A stretch of 59,150 bases of DNA from CAIPVR01 sp049316905 (GCA_049316905.1 JBMOJH010000009.1:1-59150); one strand, 5' to 3'; positions 49,751 to 58,259 are shown, numbered from the stretch's first letter. Program-made: numbers and translations. The notes: generated by a model not told the origin, from the letters alone.

Positions 49751-51313
49751 TCAGCCGGTGGCGATTCCGGGCCTCGGCGGGTCGTTCCGGTGGATCGGTT
49801 CGGGGGGGAACGCCCGGATGTTCGCGAGACGCGGGTCGGTGTGGGCCATCCGCAGCGCGAGGAGCCGCTGCGCGTACCCGAGGATCCGGCCGGCGAGGGC
49901 CGGGTCGCCGGCGCGGTCGACGAGCTCGTCGGGGTCCTCGTCGAGGTCGAAGAACAGGGCCGGGAGCCCCCCGGAGAACTGCACGTACTTGCCGTGTCGG
50001 TCCCGCAGCACGCTGATCGCGCACTCGTCCTGGCGGAGCCCGAACAGCTGCTCGATCACGAGCGACGTGGGGTCGCGGAAGTCGAACTCCACGTGCACCG
50101 CGTCGCGCCAGCGGTCCGGTGCCGCCCAGCCCCTCAGGTCCTGCTCCAGGAAGGGCCGGAGGGACGCGCCGTCACAGAAGTCGGGCACCTCCGCGCCGCA
50201 CAGGTCCAGCACCGTCGGCAGGATGTCGACGTTCTCGGTGAAGGCCTCGACCGTGCGCCCGGGGGCGGCCACCCGACCGGGCCAGCGGACGAGCAGCGGG
50301 ATCCGGTAGCTGGCCTCGAAGAAGCCGAGCTTCTCCACGAGCCAGTGGTCGCCCAGCTGTTCGCCGTGGTCCGAGGTGACGATCACGAGCGTGTCGTCGG
50401 CCTGGCCGGACCGCTCGAGGCCGTCGAGGAAGCGGCCGAGCTGGTGGTCGACCTCGGTGATCATCCCGAAGTAGGTGGCCTGGAGCTGGCGCTGGTCGAG
50501 CTCGTCGGCGGGCGACGGCACCACCCCGAGCGCGCCCAGCAGGAACGGGTGCACCGCCGCCTCGGCCTCGGGGTCCGTGTGGCGCACGGCGGGCGGCACG
50601 TCGGCCGGGTCGTACATGTCGTGGTAGGGGGCGGGCGCGAGGTAGGGCGGGTGCGGGCGCAGGTAGGACAGGTGGGCGAACCAGGGCTCGGGGTCCGGGC
50701 CGAGGTCGTCGAGCCACTCGAGTGCAGCTTCGGTGATGAACGCGGACTCGGTGTGCTCGGCGCGGTAGACCGCGGGCGGCCACGTGGCGCCGCGACCGGG
50801 CGGCACCTCCACGTCCGCGGGGAGGTAGATGTCGAGCAGGTCGTCGGGGATGTCGTAGCCGGCCGCCCGGAGCCACTCGATCCACGGCTCGATGCCCTCG
50901 TCGAGCAGCACGCCGAGCTCGAAGCCGCTCATGGGCTGCTCCCAGTGCGTGCGGCGGGGGTCCCCGGGCGCAAGGGTCGCGGGGTCGAGCGCGGTGTCGG
51001 TGTAGCCGAACAGCGTGGGCCGGTAGCCGAGGGCGCGGGCCAGGCGGCTGAGCATGGGCAGGCCATCGGCGAGCGGCGCTCCGTTGGAGGTGACGCGGTG
51101 GTTCATCTGCCACAGGCCGGTGAGCAGGCTGGCGCGGCCCGGGGCGCACGGCGCGCAGTTCGCATAGTGGTTGGCGAAACGGACGCCGTCGGCGGCCAGG
51201 CGGTCGAGCGTGGGCGTGCGCACGAGGGGATGGCCGGCCACGCCCAGGCAGTCGGCGCGGAACTGGTCCAGTGTGACCAGCAGGACGTTCGGTCGCCGGG
51301 TGGGCTCGCTCAC
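49751..51313 (-). CDS. sulfatase-superfamily hydrolase, phosphonate monoesterase-like
   Basis: A 520-aa alkaline-phosphatase-fold hydrolase. The metal Asp lies in NVLLVTLDQFRADCLG and the nucleophile motif is CAPCAPGRASLLTG (Cys56 of CxPxR), where Cys is normally turned into formylglycine. SDHGEQLGDHWLVEK carries metal and catalytic residues. The FADHYAN-like segment and the TLDQFRADC start resemble phosphonate monoester hydrolases more than arylsulfatases. A formylglycine-generating enzyme must be coded elsewhere. The start is one of three GTGs at 51313-51319; 51313 is chosen because a CACACT box sits 6 nt upstream. A KstR-like site lies 45 bp upstream. Confidence 0.88.
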   Translation of the reverse strand: MSEPTRRPNVLLVTLDQFRADCLGVAGHPLVRTPTLDRLAADGVRFANHYANCAPCAPGRASLLTGLWQMNHRVTSNGAPLADGLPMLSRLARALGYRPTLFGYTDTALDPATLAPGDPRRTHWEQPMSGFELGVLLDEGIEPWIEWLRAAGYDIPDDLLDIYLPADVEVPPGRGATWPPAVYRAEHTESAFITEAALEWLDDLGPDPEPWFAHLSYLRPHPPYLAPAPYHDMYDPADVPPAVRHTDPEAEAAVHPFLLGALGVVPSPADELDQRQLQATYFGMITEVDHQLGRFLDGLERSGQADDTLVIVTSDHGEQLGDHWLVEKLGFFEASYRIPLLVRWPGRVAAPGRTVEAFTENVDILPTVLDLCGAEVPDFCDGASLRPFLEQDLRGWAAPDRWRDAVHVEFDFRDPTSLVIEQLFGLRQDECAISVLRDRHGKYVQFSGGLPALFFDLDEDPDELVDRAGDPALAGRILGYAQRLLALRMAHTDPRLANIRAFPPEPIHRNDPPRPGIATG

Positions 51314-51357
51314 CACCACAGTGTGCCCCGCGGACCGATCGGCGGTCCCGCCGGAAC

Positions 51358-51371
51358 TAGAACGCGTTCCA
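51358..51371. promoter_or_regulatory. KstR-like operator (TNNAACNNGTTNNA)
   Basis: TAGAACGCGTTCCA fits every fixed base of the KstR pattern. It lies between the divergent sulfatase-like (start 51313) and amidohydrolase (start 51394) genes, 11 bp upstream of the TACCGT box. Read on the minus strand it is nearly identical to the 33684-33697 site. Confidence 0.7.
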
Positions 51372-51381
51372 GTCGCGCCGG

Positions 51382-51387
51382 TACCGT
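51382..51387 (+). promoter_or_regulatory. -10 box of leaderless gene (TACCGT)
   Basis: TACCGT ends 6 nt before the ATG at 51394, just downstream of the KstR-like site. Confidence 0.6.
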
Positions 51388-51393
51388 GGCCCG

Positions 51394-52269
51394 ATGGCTG
51401 ACGCACCCTTCGCCGGCATCGGCATCATCGACACGATGATGGACCTGCCCTTCGCCGACGTGAAGGAGGTCTACGAGTTCCTCACCCCGCAGCTGCGCGA
51501 CCGCGACTCGCGGGAGGAGTTCGAGTTCCCGGTCGAGTACATGTTCAAGGACGTCCCCAAGGCCGCGGCCGCGGCGTCCGACCCGGTCGACCACACGCTC
51601 GCGCTGATGGACCACTACGGGATCGAGCGGGCACTGATCGGCGCCGGTGGCGACAACGGCGACCGTGCGCTGCGCTCGCACCCCGACCGGTTCCTCCCGT
51701 CGATCGGGGTCGACCCGAACGAGGGGATGAAGGCGGTCGACGCGATCCGCAAGGCCTACGAGACGTACGGCCTGCGTGCGCTCGCGGGGTTCCCGGCCGG
51801 TTGCTCGCCCCAGGTGCCGATCGACGACAAGCGCTGGTACCCGATCTACGCGACGTGCTGCGAGCTGGGCATCCCGGTGTTCATGTGCACCGGCGTGCCG
51901 GGACCCCGGGTGCCGATGGCGTGCCAGAAGGTCGAGCTGCTCGACGAGGTGTGCTGGTTCTTCCCCGAGCTCACGATCGTGATGCGTCACGGCGCCGAGC
52001 CGTGGGAGGAGCTCGCGGTGAAGCTCATGCTCAAGTGGCCGAACCTGCACTACTCCACCAGTGCGTTCGCGCCGAAGTACTACCCGAAGGCGATCATCGA
52101 CTACGCCAACACCCGCGGCGCCGACAAGGTGATCTACGGCGGCTACTTCCCGATGGGCCTGACGTTGGAGCGGATCTTCGCCGAGCTGCCGGACGTGCCG
52201 CTCAAGGATGAGGTCTGGCCGAAGTTCCTGCGCGACAACGCAGCGCGGGTCCTCCGTCTCGACGACTGA
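51394..52269 (+). CDS. amidohydrolase-2 family protein lacking usual metal ligands
   Basis: A 291-aa TIM-barrel protein of the amidohydrolase-2 family as found in many actinobacteria. It reads FPVEYMFKDVPKAAAAASDP, ALMDHYGIERALIGAGGDNG, PDRFLPSIGVDPNEG, then VFMCTGVPGPRVP and WEELAVKLMLKWPNLHYSTS. The N-terminal HxH metal motif of the family is absent (GIIDTMMDLPF) and the final Asp of the usual GSDYP is replaced (YGGYFPMG). His in IVMRHGAEPWEE remains. It may be a metal-independent hydrolase or lactonase, or a non-catalytic member. It is leaderless and has a KstR-like operator, so lipid or steroid breakdown is the likely setting. Confidence 0.88.
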   Translation: MADAPFAGIGIIDTMMDLPFADVKEVYEFLTPQLRDRDSREEFEFPVEYMFKDVPKAAAAASDPVDHTLALMDHYGIERALIGAGGDNGDRALRSHPDRFLPSIGVDPNEGMKAVDAIRKAYETYGLRALAGFPAGCSPQVPIDDKRWYPIYATCCELGIPVFMCTGVPGPRVPMACQKVELLDEVCWFFPELTIVMRHGAEPWEELAVKLMLKWPNLHYSTSAFAPKYYPKAIIDYANTRGADKVIYGGYFPMGLTLERIFAELPDVPLKDEVWPKFLRDNAARVLRLDD

Positions 52270-52291
52270 CCCCCGCCGCCCCCACTCCCCG

Positions 52292-52341
52292 GCTCTGTGA
52301 TGCTGCTGACGATCTATTGGTCGTCAGCAGCATCACAGAGC
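52292..52341. terminator. perfect 21-bp inverted repeat between convergent genes
   Basis: Bases 52292-52312 pair perfectly with 52321-52341 around an 8-nt AT-rich loop (TCTATTGG). It lies between the amidohydrolase stop (52269) and the LURP-one-like stop (52352). No T-tract follows either side. Confidence 0.8.
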
Positions 52342-52351
52342 GGGTTGGGGG

Positions 52352-52855
52352 TCAACGTTGCTGGTGCTCGACGACGTCGATGGCCACGGAGGTGGCCGCG
52401 GCCACGACCGGGTCGATGCCGTTGCAGCGCACGCCGTAGGTCTCCCGCACGGTCACCCACGAGCGCGAGGCCTGGGCGACGGCGGTGCCCGACGCGTCGG
52501 TGATCGTGAACTCGTGGTCGACCACGTCACCGGTCACGTCGAGGTCGCCGTCCGTGTCGCCCTCGATCCGCCAGGTCTCGTTGAGCGGCATGAAGTTCGC
52601 CTTGCGGATGGTCACGGTCGGGTGACCGGGGCGGTCCAGCTCGAACGTCGGGTGCACGTGCATCGCGGGGCGCACGAGCGTGGCCGCCGTGGCGCCCGCG
52701 GGGTCGAGGAAGGTCCACGTGCCCTTTCCGAGGCCCACGTGGTATTTGACGGTCCAGGCCGTGGACCCGTCGGGGGTCTGCACGGTGAACCCGTCGAGGG
52801 ACGCGAGCCGGCGGTGGATCAGCAGTTCGGTGGTGGTGGCGGTGTCGTTCGACAT
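52352..52855 (-). CDS. LURP-one-related / phospholipid scramblase-like protein
   Basis: A 167-aa protein with the tubby-C-terminal-like beta-barrel pattern of the LURP-one family: VKYHVGLGKGTWTFLDPAGA, ATLVRPAMHVHPTFELDRPG, TVTIRKANFMPLNETWRIEG, DVTGDVVDHEFTITDASG, TAVAQASRSWVTVRETYGV and an end helix AAATSVAIDVVEH. All family strands are present. The bacterial role is not known; the fold binds lipids in some members. No signal or membrane segment is seen. ATG 52855 follows GGAGG by 2 nt and a CACGCT box by 7 nt, so it may be leaderless. It is divergent from the glucose-6-phosphate dehydrogenase gene. Confidence 0.85.
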   Translation of the reverse strand: MSNDTATTTELLIHRRLASLDGFTVQTPDGSTAWTVKYHVGLGKGTWTFLDPAGATAATLVRPAMHVHPTFELDRPGHPTVTIRKANFMPLNETWRIEGDTDGDLDVTGDVVDHEFTITDASGTAVAQASRSWVTVRETYGVRCNGIDPVVAAATSVAIDVVEHQQR

Positions 52856-52905
52856 GGCCTCCAGCGTGCCGAGCGGTCCCCACGGTTCCACCGGCCGGTC
52901 GCCGA

Positions 52906-54477
52906 ATGGTCCGGTCGGCCCACCCGGGTGCGAGACCGAACCGCAGCGCGCCCGTAACGCCGGGGAAACCACCGACCGTCACGCTGGAGGACATCGGCCC
53001 TCCACCTCACCCCTCCGCCGATCCCGTCGACATCCAGACCCGGCTGATCCCGCCGGTGGATCCCCACGTGATCGTGCTGTTCGGCGCGACCGGCGACCTC
53101 GCGCGCCGCAAGCTCCTACCCGGCCTCTACCACCTGAGCGCGGCGGGCCTGCTCGAGCGGTTCCGGATCGTCGGCACCGACCTGGGCGATCTCGACGACG
53201 ACGCGTTCCGGGCGGTGGCCACCGGGGCGATCGAGGAGTTCGCCCGCCGGAAGGGCACCGCCGAGGAGGTGGCCCGCTTCTGCGAGCACCTCACCTACTG
53301 CCCGGGCTCGACCGGCCCGGAGGGGCTCGCCCGCACGGTGAAGGCAGCGGAGGAGGCGCTGAGCTGGGAGCACGCCGCGGAGCCGCGCCGACTCCACTAC
53401 CTGAGCGTGCCGCCGGCCGCGGCGCTCGACGTGGTGGCGCTGCTCGACGAGGCGGGGCTCGTGCACCAGAGCCGCATCATCATGGAGAAGCCCTTCGGGA
53501 CCGACCTGCGCTCGGCCCGGGCCCTCAACGCGGCCCTGCACCGCACGTTCCGCGAGGACCAGATCTTCCGGATCGACCACTTCCTCGGCAAGGAGGCGGC
53601 CCTCAACATCCTCGCCTTCCGGTTCGCGAACGGCCTCTTCGAACCCATCTGGAACCGCCAGCACATCGACCACGTCCAGATCGACGTGCCGGAGACGCTC
53701 GACCTCGGCCGCCGCACCGCGTTCTACGAGTCGACCGGCGCCTACCGCGACATGGTGGTCACGCACCTGTTCCAGATCCTCGCCTTCATGGCGATGGAGC
53801 CGCCGACCGACCTCACGCCCGGCGCCATCAGCGAGGAGAAGAACAAGGTGTTCCGCTCGATGTTGCCGATCGAGCCGACGTCGGTGGTCCGCGGCCAGTA
53901 CCAGGGTTATCTGGCCGAGCCGGGCGTTCACCCCCACAGCGACACCGAGACCTTCGTGGCGCTCCGTTGCGACATCGACAACTGGCGCTGGGCCGGGGTG
54001 CCGTTCTACCTGCGGACCGGCAAGCGCATGGCCGAGGGCGCCCGCATCATCTCGATCGCGTTCCGGGAGCCGCCGCGGTCGATGTTCCCGACGGGCTCCG
54101 GGGTGGGCGCGCACGGCCCCGACCACCTCACCTTCGACCTCGCGGACGCCTCCAAGCTGTCGCTGTCCTTCTACGGGAAGCGACCAGGGCCGGGCATGAA
54201 GCTCGACAAGCAGAGCCTGCAGTTCTCCCTGCACCCCGACGCGGACGTCCTCGAGGCCTACGAGCGGCTGATCCACGACGCCATGGGCGGCGACCACACC
54301 CTCTTCACCACGAGCGACGGCATCGAGCGTCTGTGGGAGGTCTCCGCGCCGCTGCTGGCCGATCCGCCGCCGGTCCGGCCGTACGCCCCGGGCGCGTGGG
54401 GTCCGAACGCGATCCACCAGCTCGTGGCGCCGCACGCCTGGCGGCTCCCGTTCGAGCGGGCCTGGCGCGAGGACTGA
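52906..54477 (+). CDS. zwf: glucose-6-phosphate 1-dehydrogenase
   Basis: The enzyme oxidises glucose 6-phosphate to 6-phosphogluconolactone, entering the pentose phosphate or Entner-Doudoroff route. NADP binding is by VLFGATGDLARRKL; the substrate/catalytic motif RIDHFLGKE (222-230 counted from ATG 52906) with its His is complete, as are MEKPFGTDL and the C-terminal FYLRTGKRM region. The start is uncertain: codons before about 53010 have low GC3 for this genome (GGT, AGA, GTA, AAA, CCA, CCT), so GTG 53056, giving VDPHVIVLFGATGDL, may be the true start and the coding part about 473 aa, the usual length. It is convergent with the GH3 gene with only 4 bp between stops. Confidence 0.93.
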   Translation: MVRSAHPGARPNRSAPVTPGKPPTVTLEDIGPPPHPSADPVDIQTRLIPPVDPHVIVLFGATGDLARRKLLPGLYHLSAAGLLERFRIVGTDLGDLDDDAFRAVATGAIEEFARRKGTAEEVARFCEHLTYCPGSTGPEGLARTVKAAEEALSWEHAAEPRRLHYLSVPPAAALDVVALLDEAGLVHQSRIIMEKPFGTDLRSARALNAALHRTFREDQIFRIDHFLGKEAALNILAFRFANGLFEPIWNRQHIDHVQIDVPETLDLGRRTAFYESTGAYRDMVVTHLFQILAFMAMEPPTDLTPGAISEEKNKVFRSMLPIEPTSVVRGQYQGYLAEPGVHPHSDTETFVALRCDIDNWRWAGVPFYLRTGKRMAEGARIISIAFREPPRSMFPTGSGVGAHGPDHLTFDLADASKLSLSFYGKRPGPGMKLDKQSLQFSLHPDADVLEAYERLIHDAMGGDHTLFTTSDGIERLWEVSAPLLADPPPVRPYAPGAWGPNAIHQLVAPHAWRLPFERAWRED

Positions 54478-54481
54478 CGGG

Positions 54482-56863
54482 TCAGACCGCGGCGAACGTG
54501 GTGGCCACCACGTCGCGCTGGTGCCACACCGACACGTCACCCGCGAGGTCGAACGTGGCGACCGCCGCCGGGGCGCCGGCGCAGCCGCCCACCTCCGCGC
54601 GGAACGCGCCGGGCTCGCACACGAGGTCGAAGTCCTCGTCGAGGAACGCGAGCCGTGACGGGTGCAGGGTGAAGGTCACCCGCGCCGACGCGCCCGGCGG
54701 GAGCGTCACGCGGCCGAATCCGACGAGCTGGCGTTCCGGGCGGGCCACCGACGCCGTCTCGTCGTGCACGTAGCACTGCACCACCTCGTCGCCGGTGCGA
54801 TCCCCGGTGTTCGTGACGGTCACCGCCATGGAGGTCGGCTCCATGGTGGAGCCCTCCTCCACGGCGAGGTCGGTGTAGCCGAACGTGGTGGTGGTGAGCC
54901 CGAACCCGAACGGGTGCAGCGGGCCCGACGGCGAGTCGGTGTAGTCGCCCCAGAACTGGCTGCGCCCGCCGCCCGCGCGGTGGTTGTAGTGCACCGGCAC
55001 CTGGCCGACCGTGCGGGGCAGGCTCACCGGCAACCGGCCCGACGGGGCCACCGCACCGAGGAGCACGTCCGCGATGGCGGCGCCGCCCTCCACGCCGGGC
55101 ACCCAGGCGAGCAGCGTGGCGCCGGAGCGCTCCTCCACGGCGTCGAGCGTGTGCACCCGCCCCGAGACCACCACGGTGACGACGGGAGTGCCCGTGTCCG
55201 CGCAGGCCTCGGACACCGCGTCGAGCAGCTCGAGCTGCACGCCGGTGAGATCCAGGTCGGTGGCGTCGCGGGCCTCACCGACCGTGGCGTCGAGCGTGAG
55301 GCCGCTCCGACCACCCAGGCAGACCACCGCCAGGTCGGCGTCCGCGGCGACGCGCGCCGCGGCCTCGATGCCCGAGCGGTCATGACCGGTCACCGCGCAC
55401 CCCGACTCGTGCAGCACCTCCACCTCGGTGCCGAGGAGGGCGGCGCGCAACCCGGCGAGCGGGGTGACGATGTCGGGCAGGTACGGCCCGGGGGCGAACG
55501 CCCCGCCGGCCTGCGGGAGCAGGTCACCACCGGCCCCGGTGGACGCGTCGCCGTAGATGATCTCGAGGTGCGCGGGGTAGTGGTAGTCCCCCTCGAGCAG
55601 GCGGGGGTCGTCCGCGGTGGGGCCCACCACGGCCACCCGGCGCAGTGTTCCCGGGTCCACCGGGACCGTGCCGTCGTTGTCGAGCAACACGAGCGACTCC
55701 ACCGCGGCGCGGCGGGCGAGCGCCCGGCCCTGCGGGGTCCCGAACGCCTCCGCGGCCGCGTGCTCCTCCACGTAGGGGAACTCGAACAGGCCCAGTTCGA
55801 ACTTCTGGTGCAGCACGCGGCGCACCGACACGTCGATGAGCTCCTCGGGGATGACGCCGGCCTCGACCAGCGGCGGGAGCTGGGCGTAGCAGTCGAGCGA
55901 CGGCATCTCCACGTCGAGGCCGGCCAGCAGCGCCTTGGCCGCGGCCACGGCCTTCGTGGGCGCCACGCGGTGGTGCGTCTCGAGGAGCGCCACGGCGAAG
56001 TAGTCGGCCACGACCGTGCCGTGGAACCCCAGCTCGCCGCGCAGGAGCTCGGTGAGGATGCGGGGCGAGCCGGCGCAGGGGAGCCCGTCGACCGAGGAGT
56101 AGCTGTTCATCACCGACGCGAGGCCGGCGTCGCGGATCGCGGCCGCGAACGGCTCCGCGAACACCTCGCGCAGTTCGCGTGGACCGAGCTGGACCGGGCC
56201 GTGGTTCAACCCGCCATCGGGCAGGCCGTAGCCGAGGAAGTGCTTCGCGGTGGCCACGACCGCGTCGGCGAGTCCCGACCGGTCCTCCGCCGTGGTGTTC
56301 TGCATGCCGCGCACGTACGCCACGCCCAGCTCGCCGGTGAGCACCGGGTCCTCGCCGTAGGTCTCCTCCACGCGCCCCCAGCGCGGGTCGCGGGCGATGT
56401 CGAGCACCGGGGAGAGCGTCTGGCGAGCGCCCACCGCGACCATCTCGGAGCGGATGTGGGTGGCGACGGCCCGGATGAGGTCGCGGTCCCACGTGGCGCC
56501 CAGGCCGATGGCCTGCGGGAACTGCACGGCGTCGCGGGCGCAGAACCCGGCCACCGCCTCCTCGTGGATGATCGCCGGGATGCCGAGGCGCGTCTCGTTC
56601 ACCAGCCAGTGCTGGAGGTGGTTCGCGAGCCGGGCCAGCCCCGTGGGCCGGAGCCCGGTGGAGGCCGCGATCCGGGTGACCTGCCCGGTGCCGTGGGGCA
56701 TGAGGCGCGCCGCGGCCGCCGGTGAGAACGCGTCGCTCTCCACCAGCTGGGTGGACCACACGCAGCCGAGCTGGGCGAGCTTCTCCTCGAGGGTCATCCG
56801 GGCGAGGAGCTCCTCCACCCGCGGGTCGTCGTCGGGTGGCGGATGGTGCTCGGCCGGGCTCAT
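54482..56863 (-). CDS. family 3 glycoside hydrolase (beta-glucosidase-like)
   Basis: A 793-aa GH3 enzyme that splits beta-linked glucose or xylose from oligosaccharides. The barrel domain has KHFLGYG with Lys207/His208 (substrate binding), the nucleophile Asp287 in TVVADYFAV, and IARDPRWGRVEETYGEDP. The second (alpha/beta sandwich) domain has RVAVVGPTADDPRLLEGDY and CLGGRSGLTLD. A fibronectin-III-like end domain is present with VTFTLHPSRLAFLDE. There is no signal peptide, so it likely acts in the cytoplasm on imported oligosaccharides, or on glycosides from lipids. No sugar transporter is adjacent. It lies 30 bp before the EamA gene in the same direction. Confidence 0.93.
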   Translation of the reverse strand: MSPAEHHPPPDDDPRVEELLARMTLEEKLAQLGCVWSTQLVESDAFSPAAAARLMPHGTGQVTRIAASTGLRPTGLARLANHLQHWLVNETRLGIPAIIHEEAVAGFCARDAVQFPQAIGLGATWDRDLIRAVATHIRSEMVAVGARQTLSPVLDIARDPRWGRVEETYGEDPVLTGELGVAYVRGMQNTTAEDRSGLADAVVATAKHFLGYGLPDGGLNHGPVQLGPRELREVFAEPFAAAIRDAGLASVMNSYSSVDGLPCAGSPRILTELLRGELGFHGTVVADYFAVALLETHHRVAPTKAVAAAKALLAGLDVEMPSLDCYAQLPPLVEAGVIPEELIDVSVRRVLHQKFELGLFEFPYVEEHAAAEAFGTPQGRALARRAAVESLVLLDNDGTVPVDPGTLRRVAVVGPTADDPRLLEGDYHYPAHLEIIYGDASTGAGGDLLPQAGGAFAPGPYLPDIVTPLAGLRAALLGTEVEVLHESGCAVTGHDRSGIEAAARVAADADLAVVCLGGRSGLTLDATVGEARDATDLDLTGVQLELLDAVSEACADTGTPVVTVVVSGRVHTLDAVEERSGATLLAWVPGVEGGAAIADVLLGAVAPSGRLPVSLPRTVGQVPVHYNHRAGGGRSQFWGDYTDSPSGPLHPFGFGLTTTTFGYTDLAVEEGSTMEPTSMAVTVTNTGDRTGDEVVQCYVHDETASVARPERQLVGFGRVTLPPGASARVTFTLHPSRLAFLDEDFDLVCEPGAFRAEVGGCAGAPAAVATFDLAGDVSVWHQRDVVATTFAAV

Positions 56864-56893
56864 GGGCCCCGATCTTGGCAGGGCGGGCGCGGC

Positions 56894-57775
56894 TCAGGGG
56901 ACGGGCTCGGTGGCCTCGGCCACCTCCGGCCGGTCGCGCGCGTCGCGGACGATCACCGCGCCCAGGGCGACCATCACCACGCCGATCCCGGCCACCTGCA
57001 CGGCGGTGACCTGCTGGCCCAGCGCGGCCCACGCCACCGCGGTGGAGATCGCCGGCATGGCCAGGGTCACGAGTGACGCCAGCACCAGCGTCACGTGGGC
57101 GTGCGCCCAGTTCATGAGCACATGGCCCGATCCGGCGACGAGGACGATCAGCAGGATCCGGAGGGCGGTGCCCCCGTCGAGCCGCCCGTCGGTACCGCCG
57201 AGCGAACCGCTGAACAGCGCGAGCGGTGCCACCACGAGGAATGCCACGAGCTGGTTCACGGTCATGTACTCGAAGGTGCCGAGCTGCTCGCGGGCCCGCT
57301 TCGAGGTGACGAAGTACGCGGCCCAGGCCAGGAGCGCGAGCACGGCGAACAGGTCGCCCAGCCGGGTGCTGTCGCCCACCACGGGCGCACCGAACGCCAC
57401 CATCGCCACGCCGCCGACCGACACGGCGGTGGCCACCAGGTGCCGGGGCCGGATCCGCTCGCCGAACATCGCGGCGGCGAAGCCGAGCAGCACGAGCGGC
57501 TGCAGGGCGCTGACGGTGGTGGCGGTGGCCACGCTGGTGAGCCGCACCGCGAGGAAGAAGGCGGCGATGTCGGCGCCGTAGGCCACGCCGCCGGCCCAGC
57601 CGAAGCGGAACGTGGCCCGGGTGAGGCGACGGCCGGACGCGTACAGCGCGACCAGGTAGATCACGGTGCCGAACCAGAGGCGGTGGAACGCGATGGCCAG
57701 TCCGTTCATCGGGACCGAGGCGATGATCACGTTGCCGACGCCCCACGCCACCACGGCCCAGACCGCCGCGGCCAC
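56894..57775 (-). CDS. EamA/DMT family transporter
   Basis: A 293-aa ten-helix membrane protein, a paralog of the one at 24070-25023. Both EamA repeats are present: FHRLWFGTVIYLVAL with SVATATTVSALQPLVLLGF, and AVLALLAWAAYFVTSKRARE with SGHVLMNWAHAHVTLVLASL. It exports an unknown metabolite. GTG 57775 is the only standard start in the frame after the intergenic stop-poor region; it lies 40 bp from the divergent ArsC-like gene. It is probably first in a two-gene run with the GH3 gene 30 bp downstream. Confidence 0.88.
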   Translation of the reverse strand: MAAAVWAVVAWGVGNVIIASVPMNGLAIAFHRLWFGTVIYLVALYASGRRLTRATFRFGWAGGVAYGADIAAFFLAVRLTSVATATTVSALQPLVLLGFAAAMFGERIRPRHLVATAVSVGGVAMVAFGAPVVGDSTRLGDLFAVLALLAWAAYFVTSKRAREQLGTFEYMTVNQLVAFLVVAPLALFSGSLGGTDGRLDGGTALRILLIVLVAGSGHVLMNWAHAHVTLVLASLVTLAMPAISTAVAWAALGQQVTAVQVAGIGVVMVALGAVIVRDARDRPEVAEATEPVP

Positions 57776-57802
57776 GCCGGCGGGCTCGTTGCGCGGTGCG
57801 GC

Positions 57803-57808
57803 TACGTT
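57803..57808 (+). promoter_or_regulatory. -10 box of leaderless gene (TACGTT)
   Basis: TACGTT ends 6 nt before the ATG at 57815. Confidence 0.6.
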
Positions 57809-57814
57809 CGGACC

Positions 57815-58177
57815 ATGGCTGACGTCGTGATCTTCCACAATCCGAACTGCTCCACGTCGAAGTACGCAGTGTCGCTCGCCGCCGACCTCGGCGTCGACGT
57901 GGAGGAGCGGCGCTACCTGCTCAAGGCCCAGCGCCCCACCCGCGACGAGCTCAAGGTGCTGGTCGGCCAGCTCGAGGATCCGGCGACCGACCTGGTGCGC
58001 CGCGACGCGAACTTCGCCAAGCTCGGACTCACCGACGGCGACGTGGCGACGGCCGCACAGGTGGTCGACGTGCTGGCCGAGCACCCGGCGCTGCTGCAGC
58101 GCCCGGTGCTGGTGAAGGGCGGGCGGGCGATCATCGGCCGCCCGAAGGACCGCGTGGAACCCTTCCTCACGAGCTGA
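57815..58177 (+). CDS. ArsC/Spx-family arsenate reductase-like protein
   Basis: A 120-aa thioredoxin-fold protein of the ArsC family. The active-site Cys is in VVIFHNPNCSTSKYAVSL, followed by VEERRYLLKAQRPTRDELKVL and the C-terminal RPVLVKGGRAIIGRPKDRV, all typical of glutaredoxin-linked arsenate reductases. No arsenite exporter or ArsR is nearby, so it may be a general thiol reductase of the YffB/YfgD kind. It is cytosolic and leaderless. It follows the divergent EamA gene by 40 bp and lies 83 bp before an unknown gene on the same strand. Confidence 0.9.
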   Translation: MADVVIFHNPNCSTSKYAVSLAADLGVDVEERRYLLKAQRPTRDELKVLVGQLEDPATDLVRRDANFAKLGLTDGDVATAAQVVDVLAEHPALLQRPVLVKGGRAIIGRPKDRVEPFLTS

Positions 58178-58245
58178 CCGTGCCGGGCGCGTCCGGGATG
58201 GTGCGCGGCGGCACTCCCACCCGACGCGCGCCGGTCGAACGTGCG

Positions 58246-58251
58246 TACGAT
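58246..58251 (+). promoter_or_regulatory. -10 box (TACGAT) before the last gene
   Basis: TACGAT ends 8 nt before the ATG at 58260, so the transcript should carry at most one or two leader bases. Confidence 0.5.
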
Positions 58252-58259
58252 CGCGATCC

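Noticed and set aside
52906..53055. N-terminal 50 codons of the glucose-6-phosphate dehydrogenase frame as a novel domain
   Set aside because: Low GC3 in most of this stretch suggests non-coding leader; GTG 53056 may be the true start.
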